Assembly (NCBI GenBank): GCA_031398055.1
Contig: JANNMS010000117.1
Coordinates: forward strand, 1 to 8,818
Reading direction: 5' to 3'
DNA: 8,818 nt
DNA from: M3007 sp031398055
GTDB taxonomy: Bacteria; Bacteroidota; Bacteroidia; Chitinophagales; Saprospiraceae
Shown one piece after another: positions 1-5,786 of this stretch. Numbering within the stretch: position 1 is the stretch's first letter; each line of letters starts with the position of its first letter. Position numbers and translations under genes: made by a program. The notes beneath the pieces are model-generated. The model ran no database searches. It worked only from the letters and a program-made list of their open reading frames with translations, and was not told where the DNA came from.

Positions 1-22
1 CCTTTTCCGTAAAAAAAATATT

Positions 23-88
23 GGATTGGTAGTTCAGTTGGTTAGAATTCCGCCCATTCATCTCGCCTTAGGCGAGACGGGTTTGAGT
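23..88 (+). pseudogene. Degenerate tRNA-Asp copy 1
   Basis: Begins ggattggtagttcagttgg exactly as in the intact tRNA at 199. It keeps the D-arm and the 5' anticodon stem (ccgcc), but the anticodon loop is altered (cattca instead of ctgtca). The 3' anticodon stem plus variable loop is replaced by the 17-nt palindrome at 61-77. A T-arm-like gggtttgagtcc follows, and the 3' acceptor strand is lost (ttttccgt). Without a 3' anticodon stem and with no matching acceptor strand it cannot fold as a functional tRNA. Confidence 0.8.
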
Positions 89-110
89 CCTTTTCCGTAA
101 AAAAAATATT

Positions 111-176
111 GGATTGGTAGTTCAGTTGGTTAGAATTCCGCCCATTCATCTCGCCTTAGGCGAGACGGGTTTGAGT
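111..176 (+). pseudogene. Degenerate tRNA-Asp copy 2
   Basis: Tandem duplicate of copy 1 at +88 bp, with the same altered anticodon loop and the same 17-nt palindrome (149-165). It has the same degraded T-arm and acceptor tail. It is non-functional as a tRNA for the same reasons. Confidence 0.8.
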
Positions 177-198
177 CCTTTTCCGTAAAAAAAATATT

Positions 199-272
199 GG
201 ATTGGTAGTTCAGTTGGTTAGAATGCCGCCCTGTCACGGCGGAGGTCGCGGGTTCGAGTCCCGTCCAGTCCG
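199..272 (+). tRNA. tRNA-Asp (anticodon GTC)
   Basis: A full cloverleaf can be drawn by eye. The acceptor stem pairs ggattgg (199-205) with ccagtcc (265-271), including one T-G wobble. The D-arm follows. The anticodon stem pairs ccgcc (226-230) with ggcgg (238-242), the loop is ctgtcac and the anticodon is GTC at 233-235. The T-arm is gcggg-ttcgagt-cccgt (248-264), and G272 is the discriminator base, as expected for tRNA-Asp. CCA is not encoded, since caaaa follows. This is the only intact copy among four tRNA-Asp-like sequences in the first 700 bp. Confidence 0.97.
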
Positions 273-275
273 CAA

Positions 276-313
276 AAAAAAGCCTTGCAGCGATGCAGGG
301 CTTTTTTGTTTTT
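276..313 (+). terminator. Rho-independent terminator of tRNA-Asp
   Basis: The hairpin pairs gccttgca (282-289) with tgcagggc (294-301) around a gcga loop. It is extended by the A-tract at 276-281 pairing with the T-tract at 302-307, followed by gttttt. It lies immediately after the tRNA. A degraded duplicate is found at 677-714. Confidence 0.9.
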
Positions 314-342
314 AGGATTCCAATTAAAACACTTGAACAACA

Positions 343-618
343 ATGGAATTTTTTGTCTATATTTTAAGAAGTGAAATTGATGGCACCTTTTACAAAGGTT
401 TTACCACTGACTATGCCCATCGTTTAATCCAACATAACAACGGCGAAAGTGAATTTACAAGCCATAAAATGCCGTGGCAATTGGTTTACGTTCAGGAATT
501 TGAAACCAAAAAAGAGGCTTTAATTGCTGAAAAAAAACTAAAACGATGCAATAAACCATATCTTGAATGGCTGATTGGACAAAAGTCAAACCTTTTGAAC
601 ATCAATTCAGTAGATTAG
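343..618 (+). CDS. GIY-YIG nuclease family protein (tRNA-associated)
   Basis: A 91-residue protein consisting only of a small GIY-YIG domain of the UPF0213/YhbQ-like type. The GIY half-motif is V5-Y6-I7 and the YIG half-motif is Y17-K18-G19. Family-typical R27 and H31 follow (RLIQHNNGES), and E63 sits at the expected metal-binding position in EALIAEKKLK. The family is related to the nuclease domains of UvrC and homing endonucleases; whether this one cuts DNA, and where, is unknown. The gene lies between the tRNA-Asp terminator and a second tRNA-Asp remnant. Its stop codon TAG (616-618) falls inside the remnant's D-arm, and the last codons (NSVD) are tRNA-like sequence. No clear Shine-Dalgarno is present. 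It is probably the cargo or driver of a small tRNA-linked repeat unit (inference). Confidence 0.85.
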   Translation: MEFFVYILRSEIDGTFYKGFTTDYAHRLIQHNNGESEFTSHKMPWQLVYVQEFETKKEALIAEKKLKRCNKPYLEWLIGQKSNLLNINSVD

Positions 619-674
619 AATGCCACCCTGTCATCTCGCCTCAGGCGAGACGGGTTCGAGTCCCGTCCAGTCCG
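605..674 (+). pseudogene. tRNA-Asp remnant (copy 4), 5' truncated
   Basis: The sequence attcagtagattagaatgcc aligns with the D-arm and 5' anticodon stem of the intact tRNA. The loop cctgtca is kept, with anticodon GTC at 630-632. The 3' anticodon stem and variable loop are replaced by the 17-nt palindrome at 634-650. The T-arm and 3' acceptor strand (651-675) are then 25/25 identical to the intact tRNA (249-273). No matching 5' acceptor strand is present because the nuclease ORF occupies that side. It is not a functional tRNA. Confidence 0.82.
634..650. repeat. 17-nt palindrome replacing the tRNA anticodon 3' stem
   Basis: TCTCGCC-TCA-GGCGAGA is a perfect 7-bp stem with a 3-nt loop. The same element with loop TTA occurs at 61-77 and 149-165. 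In all three copies it sits between TCA of the anticodon loop and CGGGTT of the T-arm, exactly where the intact tRNA has cggcggaggtcg (237-248). Confidence 0.9.
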
Positions 675-676
675 CA

Positions 677-714
677 AAAAAAGCCTAGAAGCAATGCAGG
701 GCTTTTTTGTTTTT
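677..714 (+). terminator. Duplicated, partly degraded copy of the tRNA-Asp terminator
   Basis: Matches 276-313 apart from one A-run length change and three substitutions, all in the 5' stem and loop. The upper stem is weakened, but the outer stem (A-tract plus gcc pairing with ggc plus T-tract) and the T-run survive. It may still terminate transcription of the nuclease gene. Confidence 0.75.
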
Positions 715-751
715 GGGAAAATCAATTTTCGAAAATCCCCCCACTGCATCC

Positions 752-759
752 TACATTTG
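752..759 (+). promoter_or_regulatory. Candidate -7 element of the accA promoter
   Basis: TACATTTG fits the Bacteroidota primary-sigma -7 consensus TAnnTTTG and lies about 40 nt before the accA start codon. The -33 side is weak: tttt of the palindrome attttcgaaaat (725-736) lies near the expected place, but there is no TTG. Confidence 0.45.
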
Positions 760-797
760 CGCACAATTTCTTTTCTGAAAATCAAAAACAGTCTCCA

Positions 798-1796
798 ATG
801 TCAATGGTATTTATGGATTTTGAGAAGCCCCTCGAAGCACTTTATGAACAGATGGAAAAACTGAAAGAGGTCGGTGCGCAAGGCGAAATTGACGTCAGTG
901 AAAATTTGGTCGAACTCGAAAGCAAAGTAAAAGCCAAGCGAAAAGAAATTTACGCCAACCTCTCCGGCTGGCAAAAAGTACAATTGTCGCGCCACCCCGA
1001 ACGCCCGTACACCTTATTTTACTTGACCACGATGTGCCGGAAATTCATCGAATTGCACGGTGACCGCCACGCGGGCGACGACCATGCAATCATCGGAGGT
1101 TTGGCAAATATCAGTGGGCAAACGGTCGTCGTCATCGGCCACCAAAAAGGGGTGAACACCAAAATGCGGCAGTACCGAAATTTCGGCATGGCCAATCCCG
1201 AAGGTTATCGAAAAGCACTCCGGTTGATGAAAATGGCCGAGCGTTTTGGATTTCCAGTCGTCACTTTGATTGACACGCCCGGCGCGTTCCCCGGCCTCGA
1301 AGCCGAGCAACGCGGTCAGGCTGAGGCGATTGCACGGAATTTATTTGAAATGGCGCAGTTGCGCGTACCTATTTTGTGCTACATCATCGGCGAGGGCGCG
1401 TCCGGCGGTGCGTTGGGCATCGGCCTCGGCGACAAAGTTTTCATGCTCGAATACACTTGGTATTCCGTGATTTCGCCGGAATCCTGCTCCTCGATTTTGT
1501 GGCATTCGTGGGATTTCAAAGAGCAGGCCGCCGATGCTTTAAAATTGGATGCAGATAATATGTTACGCTTCGGTTTGATTGATGGCATCGTCCGCGAACC
1601 AGTCGGCGGGGCGCACAATTCGCCGGAAGACATGGCGAAAACGCTCAAAAAACACATCAAAACCGAGTTGGATAAAATTATGAACCAAGATCCGGACGAA
1701 AGGATTACCACTCGAATTGACAAATACAGCCGGATGGGCACGTTCGAACGGGTTTCCCAGCCCGTTGAAAAACCGAAAAAGAAACAATTGGCCTGA
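798..1796 (+). CDS. accA: Acetyl-CoA carboxylase carboxyltransferase subunit alpha
   Basis: AccA pairs with AccD to transfer CO2 from biotinylated AccB to acetyl-CoA, giving malonyl-CoA for fatty-acid synthesis; it is cytoplasmic. The protein is 332 residues (E. coli about 319). Family landmarks are the N-terminal MDFEKPLEALYEQ with a coiled helical region, GWQKVQLSRHPERPYT, GHQKG (114-118), RNFGMANPEGYRKALRLM, DTPGAFPG (159-166), the oxyanion/CoA-site GEGASGGALG (198-207), and SPESCSSILW (226-235). The reading frame is open upstream to 567, but that stretch translates tRNA and terminator sequence, so the ATG at 798 is chosen. It puts MDFEKPLE near the N-terminus as in homologues. ATGs at 804 and 813 are alternatives. 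The C-terminal tail, rich in Lys and Pro, is slightly longer than usual. It appears monocistronic, with its own candidate promoter and terminator. Confidence 0.96.
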   Translation: MSMVFMDFEKPLEALYEQMEKLKEVGAQGEIDVSENLVELESKVKAKRKEIYANLSGWQKVQLSRHPERPYTLFYLTTMCRKFIELHGDRHAGDDHAIIGGLANISGQTVVVIGHQKGVNTKMRQYRNFGMANPEGYRKALRLMKMAERFGFPVVTLIDTPGAFPGLEAEQRGQAEAIARNLFEMAQLRVPILCYIIGEGASGGALGIGLGDKVFMLEYTWYSVISPESCSSILWHSWDFKEQAADALKLDADNMLRFGLIDGIVREPVGGAHNSPEDMAKTLKKHIKTELDKIMNQDPDERITTRIDKYSRMGTFERVSQPVEKPKKKQLA

Positions 1797-1801
1797 AAAC
1801 G

Positions 1802-1830
1802 AAAAGGCATTTTTTAAAAAAATGTCTTTT
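1802..1830 (+). terminator. Candidate terminator after accA
   Basis: The hairpin pairs aaaaggcatttttt with aaaaaatgtctttt, with one G-T wobble and almost no loop. It ends in tctttt, 6 nt after the accA stop codon. Its A/T-rich symmetry could work in either orientation. Confidence 0.6.
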
Positions 1831-1888
1831 CTCGCCTTCCAAAATGCCCAAAAAAACTTGAACCACTTTCATCAATAATCTAAAACTC

Positions 1889-2449
1889 ATGAATGCTCTC
1901 GAAAAATTCTACCTGCCGTTTTTTCAAAAACATCTCCGCAAAAAACTCAAAACTCAAAACCGCCGCCGAATCACCAACAACTTTTGGACGGCGCGAAACA
2001 TCGCCATCATTTTCGATGCTGACCACGAAAGCGACCGAAACGAACTTTTAGATTTTGGAAAAGCCCTCGAAAAAGATGGCCGAAAAATCAACGTGCTTGG
2101 ATATTTCCACCAAAAAAAATTAGAGTTCACCCCAAAATTTGACTTTTTTACAAAAAAAATGGTCAACCTGAACGGTGAAATCAAGGACAAAACCAACTTG
2201 AAATTTGGAAATGAAAAACTCGATTTGCTGTTGGTTTTCAATCCGAACGCTCGTTGGCCGCTCGAAAACTTGGCAGTTTCGTTAAATGCCGCTACGAAAA
2301 TCGGCAACCACACGCCACACCCAAATGATTTTGATATGATGTTGGAATTGCCAAAAGATTCCAGCGCGAAATTTTTCCTCGAACAACTGGATATTTATCT
2401 CGATAAAATAATTGTACCGGCAAATGAATCCGTTTTTGCAAAAATTTAG
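1889..2449 (+). CDS. DUF6913-like conserved hypothetical protein upstream of dapA
   Basis: A 186-residue soluble protein with no signal peptide or membrane segment. The basic N-terminus (14-27, HLRKKLKTQNRRR) is followed by alternating short beta-like runs: IAIIFDA (38-44), NVLGYF (68-73), LDLLLVFN (111-118). A conserved-looking SLNAATKIGNH (131-141) and DFDMMLEL (147-154) come next, then a C-terminal helix. The pattern and position before dapA match the Bacteroidota DUF6913 family as I remember it; this is not confirmed by a search. The function is unknown. The last 26 nt overlap the dapA start region, so the two genes are probably translationally coupled and co-transcribed. No metal or catalytic motif is evident. 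Confidence 0.8.
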   Translation: MNALEKFYLPFFQKHLRKKLKTQNRRRITNNFWTARNIAIIFDADHESDRNELLDFGKALEKDGRKINVLGYFHQKKLEFTPKFDFFTKKMVNLNGEIKDKTNLKFGNEKLDLLLVFNPNARWPLENLAVSLNAATKIGNHTPHPNDFDMMLELPKDSSAKFFLEQLDIYLDKIIVPANESVFAKI

Positions 2450-3323
2450 AGGCACGGGAGTTGCGCTCGTCACCCCATTCAAAAAAGGAAAAATTGACTG
2501 GGCCTCACTCGAAAAACTAATCGAACACGTCATCGGCGGCGGCGTCGAATTTTTGGTCAGCCTCGGTAGCACCGGCGAAGCGTCCGTCATTTCCGACCGC
2601 GAACACCGCCAAATTTTAGATTTTACGATAAAAATAATTCGTGGTCGCTTGCCTTTCGTCGGCGGGATTTTTGGCGGCAGCGACACCGCCGCGCTCGTTG
2701 AAAAAATAAAAAAGTACAATTTTGACGGCATCGACGCCCTGCTTTCGAGCAATCCAGCCTACGTCAAGCCGGGTCAGGAAGGCATTTTTCAACATTATAT
2801 GGCACTCGCCGAGGCCAGTCCGCGACCCATCATTATTTACAATGTGCCCAGCCGGACGTCCTCAAATATGTCTGCCGAAACGACGCTGCGGCTTGCCCAC
2901 GCCTCCGAAAAATTCATGGCCGTCAAAGAAGCGAGCGACGATTTGATGCAAATCATGAAAATCATCAAACACCGTCCGCCCAATTTTTTGGTTTTGTCGG
3001 GCGACGATTTTTTGACTTTGCCAATTGTCGCGGCTGGCGGCGATGGCATCGTTTCGGTGATTGGTAATACTTTGCCGCGCCAGTTTTCTGAAATGACCCG
3101 TGCCGCGCTGCGTTTTGATTTGCCGACAGCCATCCCTGCCAATCTCCAACTTTTGGAACTTTTCAAAATGCTTTTCGTCGAAGGCAACCCGGTCGGGGTG
3201 AAAGCCGCACTCGAAATTCAGGGAATTTGTTCGCGGGAAGTCCGGCTGCCGAACGTGCCGATGACCGATGCCGGCAAAGAAATGATTCGAAAAACGATGC
3301 AGGAAATGGGCGTGCTCAAATAA
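2424..3323 (+). CDS. dapA: 4-hydroxy-tetrahydrodipicolinate synthase
   Basis: DapA condenses pyruvate with L-aspartate semialdehyde, the first committed step to diaminopimelate and lysine. The protein is a 299-residue (beta/alpha)8 lyase; E. coli DapA is 292. Visible family features are GTGVALVTPF (10-19), the GSTGE loop (48-52; T50 in the catalytic triad position, with Ser for the first Thr), and Tyr113 in NPAYVKPGQEG. They continue with YNVPSRT (139-145; catalytic Y139, substrate-binding R144), the Schiff-base lysine K168 in AVKEAS, and LSGDD (191-195). The ATG at 2424 is chosen; an in-frame TTG at 2412 would add only four residues lying within the upstream gene. It overlaps the DUF6913-like gene by 26 nt and is followed after 7 nt by a glycosyltransferase gene. 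Confidence 0.96.
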   Translation: MNPFLQKFRGTGVALVTPFKKGKIDWASLEKLIEHVIGGGVEFLVSLGSTGEASVISDREHRQILDFTIKIIRGRLPFVGGIFGGSDTAALVEKIKKYNFDGIDALLSSNPAYVKPGQEGIFQHYMALAEASPRPIIIYNVPSRTSSNMSAETTLRLAHASEKFMAVKEASDDLMQIMKIIKHRPPNFLVLSGDDFLTLPIVAAGGDGIVSVIGNTLPRQFSEMTRAALRFDLPTAIPANLQLLELFKMLFVEGNPVGVKAALEIQGICSREVRLPNVPMTDAGKEMIRKTMQEMGVLK

Positions 3324-3330
3324 AATTTCC

Positions 3331-4848
3331 ATGCAAATCTTTTTTCTCAGCCTGTCCATCCTCTTTTTGGGAATTTCAATTTTTAGTTTTTTAAAGAAAA
3401 ATACGCGCTTTCCCATTTTCACTTTGTTTTTGTCGGCACTTTTTGTGCGGTTCGTGATGATTTCAATTGACCCATTTTTGCACGATTGGGATGAAAAATT
3501 CCATGCATTGGTTGCAAAAAACATGATTTCCCACCCGTTTCGTCCGATGCTGCGCGTTGACCCAATTTTTCCGGTTGACATTTCAAATTGGGAAAACAAC
3601 GAAATCTGGCTGCACAAGCCCCCACTTTTTTTGTGGCAAATGGCTTTTTCGATGCACATTTTTGGGGAAAACGAGTGGGCAATGCGTTTGCCCTCCGCAA
3701 TTTTGGGCGCGTTGGCCGTCATTTTGACATGGCGAATTGCCCAAATTTTGACCACTGACCACCGAATTGCCTTTCTCGCAGCCGTTTTGCAGGCATTTTC
3801 TTTCAACAGTTTGGAATTGACTTCCGGCAAATTTGGCCTCGACCACAACGACCTCGCTTTTCATTTTTACATCACCGCATCGGTTTGGGCTTTTTCAGAG
3901 TACACTTTTCGACAAAAAAAGCGGTGGGTCGTCGCGGTTGGTTTGTTTGCTGGGGCGGCGGTTTTGGTAAAATTTTTAGCAGGGATGGCCATTTTCGGCG
4001 GCTGGGCAGTTTGGTTTTTTTACAAAAAATTCAATTTTGAAAATAGAAACGCTGAAAAAAACAATGAAAATCGGGGCAATTCAAATCTGATTTTTGATTT
4101 TTTGATTGCTTTTGCCCTTGCCTGCGCCGTTTTTTTGCCATGGCAATTTTACATCTGGCGCAACTTTCCAAATGAAGCCGCTGCAACTTTCAATTTGTAT
4201 CACCGCCATATTTTTGAAGTTTTGGACGGCAGGAACGGCTCGATTTTTTTCTATTTTGAAAATTTCGATGCCATGTTTGGCGCAGGTTTTTTGCCTTTCA
4301 TTTTTGCAGGTTTTTGGTTTTTGAAATCCAAAACCAATCAAAATCGAGGGCTTTCGCTGGCCAGTTTTTTCATTTTTTTATCGTTTTGGATTTTCTTTTC
4401 TGTGTTTGTAAAAACAAAAATGCCCGGTTTAATTTATCCAACGGCTTGGTTTATTTGGATAATTGCAGCGACGGGAATGGTTGGACTTTGGGATATTTTG
4501 TGCAATTTCAATTGGTTTTGGTTTAAAAATTCCAAAATTGCAGTGTTCATTTTGATTTTTTGCAGTGCATTTTATGCGATGCGACCGAACGACATTTTTC
4601 TATCGAGAACCGAAAAAAACGTTGGACGAACTGAAAAAATCGAAGCCTCCAAAGTTTTCAGACAATTGTCCAAACCGAAAACCAAAAGATTTATCTTGGT
4701 CGGTTGCCCGGGTGATTCAGATAAAGAAATCATGTTTTATCAAAATTTCCAAGCATGGAATTTTATGCCGGAAAAATCACAAATCGAAAGGCTAAAATTG
4801 AAAAAATTTGAAATTGCCATTTGTCCGAAAATTAATAATTCAAATTAA
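3331..4848 (+). CDS. ArnT/PMT-like (GT39/GT83-type) integral membrane glycosyltransferase
   Basis: A 505-residue polytopic membrane protein of the GT-C fold. After TM1 (about 1-20) and TM2 (about 28-46) comes the first periplasmic loop, with the acidic motif HDWDEKFHALVAKNM (51-65; D52, D54 and E55 are metal/donor-binding candidates). HKPPLFLW (95-102) and RLPSAI (119-124), typical of the ArnT/PMT_2 family, follow. Next are DHNDLAFHFY (171-180), several TMs to about 415 and a KTKMPGLIYP motif (361-370). The C-terminal stretch of about 90 residues (420-505) is soluble. Family members move sugars from polyprenyl-phosphate donors to lipid, protein or glycan on the outer face of the inner membrane; the substrate cannot be read from sequence. 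An Asn-rich cytoplasmic linker (about 235-252) is low complexity. It starts 7 nt after dapA, so it is probably the last gene of that operon. Confidence 0.85.
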   Translation: MQIFFLSLSILFLGISIFSFLKKNTRFPIFTLFLSALFVRFVMISIDPFLHDWDEKFHALVAKNMISHPFRPMLRVDPIFPVDISNWENNEIWLHKPPLFLWQMAFSMHIFGENEWAMRLPSAILGALAVILTWRIAQILTTDHRIAFLAAVLQAFSFNSLELTSGKFGLDHNDLAFHFYITASVWAFSEYTFRQKKRWVVAVGLFAGAAVLVKFLAGMAIFGGWAVWFFYKKFNFENRNAEKNNENRGNSNLIFDFLIAFALACAVFLPWQFYIWRNFPNEAAATFNLYHRHIFEVLDGRNGSIFFYFENFDAMFGAGFLPFIFAGFWFLKSKTNQNRGLSLASFFIFLSFWIFFSVFVKTKMPGLIYPTAWFIWIIAATGMVGLWDILCNFNWFWFKNSKIAVFILIFCSAFYAMRPNDIFLSRTEKNVGRTEKIEASKVFRQLSKPKTKRFILVGCPGDSDKEIMFYQNFQAWNFMPEKSQIERLKLKKFEIAICPKINNSN

Positions 4849-4976
4849 CACCAATTTTGGGGAGGTGTCAAACACCGCGTTAATTCAGAATTTTTTATAG
4901 ACGCATCCATTTTTCCTTGCCAAATTTGCCCCGTTTTTTAACCAAAATCTTTAACCGATTTTAAAATCTTTCATTG

Positions 4977-5483
4977 ATGAAAAAAATTTTCTTGTTCATT
5001 TTCTTGATTTCTGCGGCTGTTTTGCCAAAAACTTTTGCCCAAGTTTCAAACCCAGCGGTTTTGGACACGGCGGCATTGTCCAATGATTTGCAAGACATCC
5101 AGCGTTTTGAAAGGCATATTTCTTTGGCAAAAAGGAATTTTGAAAGCCAAAACAAAGGTGCGGTCACTTTGAGCACTCGGATGTTTACCAAAATCATTCG
5201 GACAAAAGTCCAGCAATCGGCAGCCCGCGTAGATTTGGTGCCCGTAGATTTGAAAAAAGCATTTGCCGCCCGCGCCGAAAAATATGCGGAAGCAGAAAAA
5301 ACGATTGACAAAAACGCTTTTTTGGATGCCACAAAAGAGGCCGCCGACGCCAAATTCAAACTCCTCGACGAAGTTTTGGCCGCGATGAAAGCCGATTTGG
5401 AAATGTGGAAAATGAAATTGGGAATCAAAGAATTGAAGACGCCAGAACAATCGGCCAAAGCCTCGCGCCAACCAAAAAATTAA
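4977..5483 (+). CDS. Small exported helical protein, function unknown
   Basis: A 168-residue protein starting at ATG 4977; an in-frame TTG three bases upstream is less likely. The N-terminus is a Sec signal: MKK, a hydrophobic core (4-16), then PKTFA-Q, with cleavage expected after A21. There is no lipobox cysteine. The mature part (22-168) is charged and Ala/Lys/Glu-rich, predicted mostly helical, with coiled-coil character at about 92-150 (alternating A, K, E, L). It has no cysteine. I do not recognise the family. It is preceded by a 128-nt gap and its stop codon overlaps the first unit of the heptanucleotide hairpin, so its mRNA 3' end would carry that structure. Confidence 0.75.
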   Translation: MKKIFLFIFLISAAVLPKTFAQVSNPAVLDTAALSNDLQDIQRFERHISLAKRNFESQNKGAVTLSTRMFTKIIRTKVQQSAARVDLVPVDLKKAFAARAEKYAEAEKTIDKNAFLDATKEAADAKFKLLDEVLAAMKADLEMWKMKLGIKELKTPEQSAKASRQPKN

Positions 5484-5619
5484 CTATAAACTATGAACTA
5501 TAAACTATGAACTATGAACTATAAACTATAAACTATAAATTATAAACTGGCTTGTTCATAGTTCATAGTTCATAGTTCATAGTTCATAGTTCATAGTTCA
5601 TCGTTCATAGTTCATAGTT
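5482..5619. repeat. Inverted array of heptanucleotide repeats (9 + 9 units)
   Basis: The left arm (5482-5547) is nine units of AACTATR (five A-type, three G-type, and one variant aattata), then AAC, 66 nt in all. After a 6-nt spacer (tggctt), the right arm (5554-5619) is nine units of GTTCATA (one variant, gttcatc), then GTT, also 66 nt. The arms are therefore register-matched reverse complements over 66 positions. They differ mainly at the seventh base of each unit, where A faces C on the plus strand and G faces T on the minus strand. The array fills nearly half of the 5484-5786 intergenic gap. Confidence 0.93.
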
Positions 5620-5724
5620 CAAAAAATTTTCTTAAATTGAAAAAACAGGGCAGGGAAGAAGTGTTAAATTGCTGATTTTCAGGAGGTTTTGGGTTAATTT
5701 GAAATTAAAGTCAACCGCCGAAAA

Positions 5725-5755
5725 TTGACCTGCAAACTGAGCGAGTGTAGTTTTG
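5725..5755 (+). promoter_or_regulatory. Bacteroidota-type promoter for the lipoprotein gene
   Basis: TTG (5725-5727), 20 nt, then TAGTTTTG (5748-5755) match the Bacteroidota sigma-A consensus (TTG, spacer of about 19-21, TAnnTTTG). A start about 6-8 nt downstream would give a leader of about 25 nt before the ATG at 5787. This is the best promoter match I found in the window. Confidence 0.75.
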
Positions 5756-5786
5756 GGGAATAAATTTTCACTTAAATTTTTTTCCG

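Larger units (their letters stand above)
1..198 (+). repeat. 88-bp tandem repeat made of tRNA-Asp-like units
   Basis: Two complete, apparently identical 88-bp units lie at 1-88 and 89-176. A third unit starts at 177 and runs into the intact tRNA-Asp. Each unit is a short C/T-rich tail (ccttttccgt), a run of eight A, tatt, and then a tRNA-Asp-like body. The window opens in the tail of a unit, so the array may continue upstream. Units 1 and 2 match the real tRNA from the acceptor 5' strand through the 5' anticodon stem and then diverge. Identity between the two units implies recent duplication or conversion. Confidence 0.93.

Noticed and set aside
177..205. Promoter for tRNA-Asp within the repeat unit (tttg, 21 nt, tattgg)
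   Set aside because: The apparent -7 element would overlap the mature tRNA 5' end and does not match TAnnTTTG.
1..714. CRISPR array or attachment-site array interpretation of the 88-bp repeats
   Set aside because: The repeats are contiguous with no variable spacers and no cas genes. No integrase or recombinase gene is present, so att sites cannot be claimed beyond the tRNA 3'-end duplication.
2862..3848. 328-codon open frame on the minus strand opposite dapA and the glycosyltransferase gene
   Set aside because: It is antisense to two clearly recognisable genes, spans their junction, and its translation is low in recognisable motifs and rich in Lys/Arg/Ser from mirrored codons. It is a shadow frame.
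4864..4876. Small hairpin ggtgt-caa-acacc after the glycosyltransferase gene as a terminator
   Set aside because: The stem is only 5 bp and no T-run follows directly, so the end of the dapA operon cannot be assigned to it with confidence.
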